DNA of 64,000 nucleotides from CAVSCD01 sp963726335 (GTDB lineage: Bacteria > Acidobacteriota > Aminicenantia > Aminicenantales > UBA8522), in NCBI GenBank assembly GCA_963726335.1, contig CAVSCD010000012.1:310001-374000 (forward strand), read 5' to 3'. A program made the translations under genes and the position numbers. This document shows positions 54,971 through 61,341 of the stretch, in pieces. Each line of letters starts with the position of its first letter. Within the stretch, counting starts at the first letter, position 1. Under the pieces are notes generated by a model. The model was not told the origin of the DNA, did no database searches, and worked only from the letters and a program-made list of their open reading frames with translations.

Positions 54971-55110
54971 GATGACCTCCTTGTCCATTGAGCCTCTTTA
55001 TTAAACAGAGGCTCCTTTTTCCAGATCCCAAAAAAGCGAATCCCCTTCATTCTGAAACAATCAATATGCATCACCCCCTTATTCCTCCCCTTGGCATGCT
55101 CAATCCAGCC
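54971..55110 (-). promoter_or_regulatory. conserved 5' leader element, copy A
   Basis: This leader of the exported-protein gene shares ordered blocks with 58573-58700. In minus-strand order these are CATGCC, AGGG, GGGGGTGATGCA, ATTGATTGTT, GGATC, GGAAAA and AAGGAGC before the Shine-Dalgarno. It contains a perfect AGCCTCT/AGAGGCT hairpin. Upstream (55111-55329) I see no gene. Confidence 0.5.
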
Positions 55111-55329
55111 TCCGCGCGGAAGGAATATCCGCGCTAAAGCGTCGATATCCGAGCGATTACTGGCTGTCTCACTGATCAGTTCGCACATGATTCTCAACCC
55201 TGCTGACCTCAGGACAATCCGACCGGGAGGGGATGTCAATAGCCTGAAAGCCGATGTCCAATCTTTTCGCTAATTTTCGCTTAATGTCGTTTGAACCTCT
55301 CTGAAACAAGATTGACGCAACGCTTCCCC

Positions 55330-55440
55330 ATGGGCGAAGAATTGATGGACGTTTTGAAAGAGCTAGAGATTGACTTTTCGATCTCGACAGGTCAGCCGAT
55401 GACGCAATTCCGTGGCTTTGAACCTGGATCTGCCGTTTAA
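55330..55440 (+). other. possible 36-codon small ORF
   Basis: ATG 55330 to TAA 55440 encodes MGEELMDVLKELEIDFSIST, then GQPMTQFRGFEPGSAV. The composition looks protein-like but there is no clear Shine-Dalgarno, promoter or known family. It overlaps the convergent regulator's stop by 4 nt. It could be a short gene or a relic. Confidence 0.25.
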
Positions 55441-57242
55441 CTCGGCACCATGGGCGGCGTGACCCGGCTGGCCGACCCGCGCCAGGCCTCAATCGGGAGA
55501 CCCACGCGGCGGCAGAGGTCGTCGATGCGCGGGTCCTTGCGGATCGGGTCGAAGAACGGGTCCGCTGGCACGTGCAACAGGCCCGGCAAGCGCTGGGCAA
55601 AGGCTTTCTCGAGCCAGGCGAAGGCGGCGTCAGGCTCATGGGCGATCGCGTAGTACGAAGCGACCTCGGTGGGGTTCGGTGTCTGCGTGCCGGACCCCGC
55701 GGCGAGGCAGTCGGCCACCGCCTTCATCGCCGCCCGCGGCCCCTCGCGCCGGAAGGTGGTATCCAGCGCCCGCGCCTGCTCGCTCGCCGGCCCCCACAAC
55801 CTGCCGAACTCGTCAATGGCCTCCTCATAGCTCCCCGTCAGCCACAGCGCCTTGGCGAGGAAGTTGCGGCTGTTAGGGATATCGGGATGCCGCGCGAGTA
55901 TGGCGCGCGCCGCATCGATCGCTTCCTGGTAGCGTTTCGCGGCCACGGCGTGGCCGGGTACATACACCTGGGCCATCAGGCTGTCCGGATTGTGCTCGAG
56001 CCCCAAGCGGACCTGGCCCAAGCTCTCCGCGGTTTGGCCCATGATAACGAAATAATCGGAATAGGCGTGGCGAACCGCCGCGTCGTGGGGCGACAGGCTC
56101 ACCGCGCGTTCCAGCTCCTCCCTGGCCGTTTCGAAATTCCAATCGAAATAGAGACTGATGACGCCCAGCGCCGCCCAGGCCTTTCCCGTGCGCTCGTCGA
56201 GGTCCAGCGCGCGGCGCGCCGCCTCGCGCGCCAGCGGCAGCAGCTCGCCGGGTGGGCGAACGCCCAAGAGAGCCTGCCAGGCTCGATTGTTGGCGAGCTC
56301 GCCCCACGCCTCAGCGAATTCGGGGTCCAGCCTGATGGCTTCCTCAAAGAAGCCTTCGACCTTTACGAGGAGGCTCGCCTGGAAGTCTTCCAGCTTGAGG
56401 AGTTGCCGGCCTCGCAGGTAGGTTTCGTAGGCCTTGGGGATCACCTGGTGCGGTTTTCTTAGGCCCGAACGGCCCAGAGAGGCTGTCTCACCTACTGCCT
56501 TGACAATCTCGTTCGCGATGGCGGCCGACACCTCGTCGAGCAAGGCGAGCACGTCGCCGACATCGCGATCGTACTTCTCCGCCCACACGTGCTGATCGGT
56601 GTCCCCGCGAATCAACTGAGCGGTCACGCGGACGCGGTCGCCCGAGCGCAGGACCGCCCCCTCGACCAGGGCTTCGACACCAAGTTCCCGGGCGACCTGC
56701 TTGAGATCTTGTTGCCGGCCTTTGTATCGTATGACAGAGCTGCGTGATGTGACCTTGGCCGATCCCAGCTTCGCAAGCTCGGTGATCAGCGCCTCATGAA
56801 TGCCATCGACGAAGTAGTCCTGGGCGGGATCGTGAGTGAGGTTCTCGAACGGCAGGACCGCGATTGACGGAAGTGCCGGGGAAGACGCGGCAGCGGGCCG
56901 GCTTTCATCACCGCTTGGGCGTGGGGCACGCTGAGTCAAGATCCCGATGACAGCGGCCGTCGCGGCAAGAACAAGAACCAAGGGGAGGGCAACGTAAAGG
57001 AACCTCCGCTTTCGCTGACCGGCACGGCTGGATTTGTCCTCGGCGAGTTCCTTTTCATGAAGCTTCTCATTCAGCCAGCGGTCGAGCTCTTCCTGATAGG
57101 CAAAGACACTGGCCTTGGGAGAGCCGTCAAGCCGGTGGATGGGGAGGTCGAGATCGTGCTCCCAACGCTGGCAGGTCTTGGGGGTTCGGCGCAGGTATTC
57201 TGCGATTTCTTTCCACGACTCGAGAATCCGGCCTTCTGCCAT
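55437..57242 (-). CDS. membrane-anchored HTH regulator with FlgO/TolB-like and TPR domains
   Basis: The 601-residue protein has an N-terminal MerR/excisionase-like DNA-binding domain (ESWKEIAEYLRRTPKTCQRWE to EELDRWLNEKL, residues ~7-62), a basic segment, and one TM helix (FLYVALPLVLVLAATAAVIGIL, ~80-101). A FlgO/TolB-like domain follows (SIAVLPFENLTHDPAQDYFVDG, VRVTAQLIRGDTDQHVWAEKYDRD), then TPR-type repeats (AWAALGVISLYFDWNFETAREELERA). Cytoplasmic DNA binding with an exported sensor is the ToxR/CadC plan. It sits among three small exported proteins, which may be its targets or ligands. The C-terminus after 590 is not conserved with the paralogue. Confidence 0.85.
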   Translation of the reverse strand: MAEGRILESWKEIAEYLRRTPKTCQRWEHDLDLPIHRLDGSPKASVFAYQEELDRWLNEKLHEKELAEDKSSRAGQRKRRFLYVALPLVLVLAATAAVIGILTQRAPRPSGDESRPAAASSPALPSIAVLPFENLTHDPAQDYFVDGIHEALITELAKLGSAKVTSRSSVIRYKGRQQDLKQVARELGVEALVEGAVLRSGDRVRVTAQLIRGDTDQHVWAEKYDRDVGDVLALLDEVSAAIANEIVKAVGETASLGRSGLRKPHQVIPKAYETYLRGRQLLKLEDFQASLLVKVEGFFEEAIRLDPEFAEAWGELANNRAWQALLGVRPPGELLPLAREAARRALDLDERTGKAWAALGVISLYFDWNFETAREELERAVSLSPHDAAVRHAYSDYFVIMGQTAESLGQVRLGLEHNPDSLMAQVYVPGHAVAAKRYQEAIDAARAILARHPDIPNSRNFLAKALWLTGSYEEAIDEFGRLWGPASEQARALDTTFRREGPRAAMKAVADCLAAGSGTQTPNPTEVASYYAIAHEPDAAFAWLEKAFAQRLPGLLHVPADPFFDPIRKDPRIDDLCRRVGLPIEAWRGSASRVTPPMVPS

Positions 57243-57418
57243 AACCCCTTCTTGACATTCAGGGTAGTCCCTTTATTAATGATTTGTCAATAGGATACGC
57301 AGCGAACACCAGGGGTACTCGCAGAGAAAGAAGAGGGAGAAAAGAGGACGGTTCTAGTCCGCAACTTGGGTAAGACTCCCCCCCTCTCCAGCGCGTCGGT
57401 CGCGAAGTGAGATGGCGG

Positions 57419-57954
57419 TTATTGCGGGCAGGTCGCCTGAACGAGCTGCATCCTCGTCTCGGTCCCGCTCTCGCAGAAGCTACCATAGCGGGTGATTCTG
57501 TTGATATGTTCTGCCCCGGGCCGAAGAGCTCCATCACGCAGGTGAAAAGCTTGGTGTCGCAATCTGTCATCGTCGAGACGCCGCTCGCTCTTATTACGTA
57601 GATCACCGACCCGTCCGCAGCGAGGCCGTATGCGATCCACGTCCACTTAGCCGTCTTCTCGTTCACCTTCTCCCAGACGCCCATCGGGTTAGTCGTGCGG
57701 ACGGCGGGGAAGCCTACCCCAAGACCCGGGTCCCACAAAACCCATTCTACCTGCATTTGCCCGACGGTGGCGCTTTGACCCTGGGTGACAACCTCCATCC
57801 AGGTCCCGCCCGAGTCACCCACACCATGCCAGGTACCCGCTTGGGAGCAATTCTTGGATTGCGCCATGACGCTCCCGCTGCCCGCGAACACCGCGACGGC
57901 GAAGATTGCGGCCAGAACGATGCCGCCCCTCAAAACCTGCCGTTTGTCCATCAT
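57419..57954 (-). CDS. small exported β-barrel-like protein, frameshifted (family member 2)
   Basis: The signal peptide (GIVLAAIFAVAVFAGSGSVMAQ) is followed by CSQAGTWHGVGDSGGTW, VEWVLWDPGLG, GVWEKVNEKTAKWTWIAYGLAADGSVIYVIRASG and CDTKLFTCVMELF. Near 57505 a repeated AT dinucleotide shifts the frame. The other frame continues NRITRYGSFCESGTETRMQLVQATCPQ to a stop at 57419, while the uncorrected frame runs into non-coding sequence to 57259. The GVWEKxxxKT / DGSVIYVIR pattern matches the protein at 54410. AGGAGGACA precedes two adjacent ATGs (57954, 57951). Confidence 0.62.
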
Positions 57955-58053
57955 TGTCCTCCTTATGGATAAGATTTCCCTTTTTCTGACGCCGAAGGTC
58001 GGTCCGTTCTACGGAACATGAATGAACTCGTCGAGCCACCCCGGAGTCGGACT

Positions 58054-58572
58054 CTACTTTTCCTGGTCACCGCCGCGACCGGGAAACACTCTGATTGCCG
58101 TCATGGTCATGATCGGCGACACTTTCGCGCCATTGGGTAGCGCCATCGACACCATAATTCCACGAATCTCATTCCCGTTATCGTCAAGCACAATAGCCCA
58201 GACCGAATGGCGGCGAAGTGTCGTTCCTGTCGGGTCGTAGACGTCGAGCGTCAGTATGCCGGTGCAGTCAGAATTCATTGTGTAGGTCCCCCGCTTCATG
58301 TCCTGGACGGCATCCGTGCCGGTCATGCTGGTGTTGCTGTACTGCGTACCCGTGAAATTGCCCGAGTCGTCGAAATTGTATATCCCGACGGCCGCCGCGT
58401 TAACCAAGGCGCCGGTCGGAAGGACGACCGTTCCTGTTTCGGTGTACCCCCACTCTCCTGCCAAACGGGCGTGCGAGTAAATGCGAATATCTCGATCTTG
58501 CGCCGGCGTCACGGCCGCCACGCCCAGCAAGAGCATCGCGAAACAGGCTGTCCATACGAGGTTGCGTTTCAC
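58054..58572 (-). CDS. small exported β-barrel-like protein (family member 3)
   Basis: The 172-residue protein has a signal peptide (LVWTACFAMLLLGVAAVTPAQ). Its all-β mature region includes LAGEWGYTETGTVVLPTGAL, AVGIYNFDDSGNFTGTQYS, RGTYTMNSDCTGILTLDVYDPTGT and GIMVSMALPNGAKVSPIMTMTA. A lipocalin/fatty-acid-binding-like barrel is the best structural guess. The family is common in Acidobacteria-type genomes but uncharacterised as far as I know. GTG 58572 follows AAAAGGAGG. It is intact, unlike its two neighbours, and has the conserved leader element upstream. Confidence 0.72.
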   Translation of the reverse strand: MKRNLVWTACFAMLLLGVAAVTPAQDRDIRIYSHARLAGEWGYTETGTVVLPTGALVNAAAVGIYNFDDSGNFTGTQYSNTSMTGTDAVQDMKRGTYTMNSDCTGILTLDVYDPTGTTLRRHSVWAIVLDDNGNEIRGIMVSMALPNGAKVSPIMTMTAIRVFPGRGGDQEK

Positions 58573-58700
58573 GTTAATCCTCCTTTTCTTTTAAGCTTAC
58601 CGAGAAGCTCCTTTTCCTGATCCGAAAAAGAACCCACCTTCCTTTTTTAACAATCAATGTGCATCACCCCCTTCAGCCTCCCTTGGGCATGACAATTCCC
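58573..58700 (-). promoter_or_regulatory. conserved 5' leader element, copy B
   Basis: This leader carries the same ordered blocks as 54971-55110, including CATGCCCAAGGGAGG, GGGGGTGATGCA, ATTGATTGTT, GGATC and GGAAAAGGAGC. A small AGCTT/AAGCT hairpin replaces copy A's AGCCTCT/AGAGGCT. The rest of the 58573-58928 gap contains the promoter of the next gene. Confidence 0.5.
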
Positions 58701-58864
58701 TCCCGCCGACCGTAAGAACCATTCGCCCATTTTGGCCCTTACCCCACGCATAGGCGCCCGGTTTTCCCCTGTCAATAGGAAACGCGCTCGGGGTTCGCCT
58801 TCTTCCCACTTTTCCCCCCTTTTCCCCTCCCCAGGAGGCGGAATCCGGTGCCGGAAAGGGTGGT

Positions 58865-58894
58865 TTGACTCGCTGATTCGACAAGCCGTATAAT
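58865..58894 (+). promoter_or_regulatory. promoter of the second HTH-TM-TPR gene
   Basis: TTGACT (58865-58870), an 18-nt spacer and a perfect TATAAT (58889-58894), 34 nt before the ATG at 58929, with GGAGAAAAGGGG in the leader. Confidence 0.6.
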
Positions 58895-58928
58895 CGTGTT
58901 CAAGCGGGAACGGAGAAAAGGGGTTCTG

Positions 58929-60668
58929 ATGGAGGGGAAACGCGTTCTCGACGGCTGGAAGGCGATTTCCGCCTATCTCGGCCGGACGGCCAAGACCTGC
59001 CGGAAATGGGAACACGAACTCGGGCTTCCGGTCCATCGCCTGGGTGATTCAGTGAGCGCCCATGTCTTGGCCTATGCTGATGAGCTCGATCGCTGGCGGA
59101 AAGAAAAGCTTCAGGGCCAGACAATTCCGAGGGTCCGCGGTCTCTCCGGGCTGGGCCGAAAGGGCAGGTTTTGGATCATCGCGTCAGCGGTCGCGGTCGT
59201 CGCGGCCGTCATCGGAATCCTGATCGGTTTCCCAGTGCTTAAGCGGAGATCTTCCGCTCCTCAGACCGTCAAACGCATCGCCATCCTGCCCTTTGCCGAC
59301 CTGAGTCCCGATAAAGCCCAAGAACACCTCGGCGATGGGATCGCCGACATCCTGACCAACGCCCTGAACAGCGTCGAAGGCTTACGCACCGCGGCCCGGA
59401 CCTCGGCGTTCTATTTCAAGGGGAAAGAGGCTGCGCCGAAGGAGATCGGCCGGAGGTTAAACGTGGAGTGGATCCTGGAGGGAAGCGTCCAGGTTTATGC
59501 CAACAAGATGCGCGTCGTCGCCAGCCTCCTGAATGCCGCCGACGGGTTCCAGCTCTGGACCGAAAGATATGACCGGGACCCGGTGGATATTTTCGCCATC
59601 GAGGATGAGATCGCCCGGCGCGTGGTGGACAGCTTGAAGGTTAAGATTATGAGGGATCAGGGGGCGCCTTACGTCAAGCCCGGAACTGCGAATGTTGAAG
59701 CGTATAACCTTTATCTCCAGGGCAATTACCTGGCGAGGAAACGCGGGTTTGACGATCTCTTGAACGCCGCGAGGCATTTCGAAAAAGCCATCGAGTTGGA
59801 TCCCCGTTATGCCCAGGGCTATGCCGGCCTGGCCGATATCTATGCTGTTATTGGCAATAACTGCTGTTTGCCCGCTCATGAGGCTTATCCGAAGGCCAAG
59901 GCTAACGCAATCAAGGCTATGGAGATCGATGACCAATCTGCCGAAGCCCACAGCGTGCTGGGCACCATCAAAATGGATTATGAATGGGACTTTTCCGGGG
60001 CTGAACGGGAGATCAAGAAGGCCATAGGAATTGATCCGGGTGACGGCGGATTCCACGCAACTTACGCAAGACTCTTGAGAATTCTGGGTAAACACGATGA
60101 GGCGCTGAGAGAGATGAAGCTGGCGCGCGACCTGGACCCTCTGAGCCTGAGAATCAGGGCTAATGTCGGGAACTCCCTCTATTTTGCCAGAAGATACGCC
60201 GAAGCAGAGCAAGAGCTCAAGAAGGAGCTCGAATTCGAGCCGGATAGTTGCATCGTCTACGTCGACCTGCAAAAGCTCTATGCCGCGATGGGCCGGTATG
60301 AAGAGGCCCTGGAGTATGGGTCGCCCAAGTACAGCGACTGCGCCTTCGGGAATCAGACCATGAACCAGGAATTGATCAACGCGCGTCAAGCCTATGTTTA
60401 CGCCCGGATGGGAAAAGCCCAGGAAGCACAAAAAATACTCCAAGGCAGGGAGTATATCGGTGCGCCCGGAGAGTTCATCTCCCGAGCTTACCTGGCGGCG
60501 ACCTACGGCTGGCTGGGCGAAAAAGACAAAGCCTTCCGCGTGCTGGAAAAAGCGTATGAGGAGAGGGGCTCAAGACTGGTCGAACTCCAGATTGACCCTC
60601 GATTCGACTGCCTGCGCTCCGATCCCCGATTCGCCGACCTCCTGCGCCGCATCGGGTTGGATGAGTAG
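58929..60668 (+). CDS. membrane-anchored HTH regulator with FlgO/TolB-like and TPR domains (second copy)
   Basis: The 579-residue paralogue of 55437-57242 has an HTH domain (LDGWKAISAYLGRTAKTCRKWEHELGLPVHRLGD), a TM helix (FWIIASAVAVVAAVIGILIGF, ~80-100) and a FlgO/TolB-like part (RIAILPFADLSPDKAQEHLGDG, NVEWILEGSVQVYANKMRVVASLL). Seven or so TPR-like repeats follow (YAQGYAGLADIYAVIGNN, AEAHSVLGTIKMDYEWDFSGAEREI). The same RTAARTSAFYFKGKE stretch occurs as RVAARTSAFAFKGKE in the kinase protein at 19364, so the sensory half is common to both classes. It is intact, with its own promoter. Confidence 0.86.
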   Translation: MEGKRVLDGWKAISAYLGRTAKTCRKWEHELGLPVHRLGDSVSAHVLAYADELDRWRKEKLQGQTIPRVRGLSGLGRKGRFWIIASAVAVVAAVIGILIGFPVLKRRSSAPQTVKRIAILPFADLSPDKAQEHLGDGIADILTNALNSVEGLRTAARTSAFYFKGKEAAPKEIGRRLNVEWILEGSVQVYANKMRVVASLLNAADGFQLWTERYDRDPVDIFAIEDEIARRVVDSLKVKIMRDQGAPYVKPGTANVEAYNLYLQGNYLARKRGFDDLLNAARHFEKAIELDPRYAQGYAGLADIYAVIGNNCCLPAHEAYPKAKANAIKAMEIDDQSAEAHSVLGTIKMDYEWDFSGAEREIKKAIGIDPGDGGFHATYARLLRILGKHDEALREMKLARDLDPLSLRIRANVGNSLYFARRYAEAEQELKKELEFEPDSCIVYVDLQKLYAAMGRYEEALEYGSPKYSDCAFGNQTMNQELINARQAYVYARMGKAQEAQKILQGREYIGAPGEFISRAYLAATYGWLGEKDKAFRVLEKAYEERGSRLVELQIDPRFDCLRSDPRFADLLRRIGLDE

Positions 60669-60772
60669 CCCGCGCGCAAATCGGGCTTTCGGGGGACGGG
60701 GAGAGGCGGTAAGCTTCCAGGATGATGACGTGGGAAACTCCTTCTGACCGGTCGCATCTGAACCCCGCATTG

Positions 60773-60801
60773 TTGACAGCCTCCGCCGGCGGACCCATAA
60801 T
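60773..60801 (+). promoter_or_regulatory. promoter of the doxX-like gene
   Basis: Perfect TTGACA (60773-60778), a 17-nt spacer and CATAAT (60796-60801, 5/6), about 110 nt upstream of the ATG at 60910. Confidence 0.55.
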
Positions 60802-60909
60802 AATATTGGTTTCAGAGGGGGCGTCGGCCCGCCCGCCGCGATAGAAACCTGATTCGGCCATCCCAAGAGGACGGCAAGGCGCGGCGAAGATAGGGAGGGA
60901 GGTGTAGCG

Positions 60910-61341
60910 ATGGCGAAGACCATCTTCATGAATTGGCTGCGATGGGCCCCACAGCTGCGGAGCGTGCTCCGGATCGCCGCGGCGGCCATGTTCCTGGTGC
61001 ATGGGACCATGAAACTTTTCGCCTTTCCCATCGGGGTTCCGCCCGACAGCGGCACGGTCGAGCTGTTATCCCAGTCGGGTCTCGGCGGTGTCCTCGAGAC
61101 TTTCGGCGGCGTCCTGCTCCTCGTGGGCCTGTTCACGAGGCCCGTCGCCTTCATCCTGGCCGGCGAGATGGCCGTGGCGTATTTTCAGTTCCATTCCCCG
61201 TCCGGCTTCTGGCCCTTGGTCAACCACGGCGAGCTCGCCGCGCTCTACTGCTTCCTTTGGCTCTACTTTTCGGCCGCCGGAGCGGGGCCCTGGAGCCTGG
61301 ATGCGCTTAGAGGCAGAAAAAAGGACCGGAGAACCCCCTAA
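60910..61341 (+). CDS. DoxX family membrane protein
   Basis: The 143-residue protein has four TM segments and the DoxX pattern: IAAAAMFLVHGTMKLFAFP in TM1, GGVLETFGGVLLLVGLFTRPVAFILAGEMAVAYF in TM2-3, then NHGELAALYCFLWLYFSAAG. DoxX-type proteins are poorly characterised quinone-linked or redox-associated membrane proteins. The ATG follows GGGAGGGAGGTG. The stop overlaps the stop of the convergent heparinase-like gene by 3 nt. Confidence 0.87.
   Translation: MAKTIFMNWLRWAPQLRSVLRIAAAAMFLVHGTMKLFAFPIGVPPDSGTVELLSQSGLGGVLETFGGVLLLVGLFTRPVAFILAGEMAVAYFQFHSPSGFWPLVNHGELAALYCFLWLYFSAAGAGPWSLDALRGRKKDRRTP

Noticed and set aside
58647..59036. A short minus-strand protein ending KGVMHIDC that resembles one at 54967-55239
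   Set aside because: Similarity is explained by the shared nucleotide leader. The frames begin in unrelated sequence and end differently, so I treat it as a regulatory or repeat element rather than a protein family.
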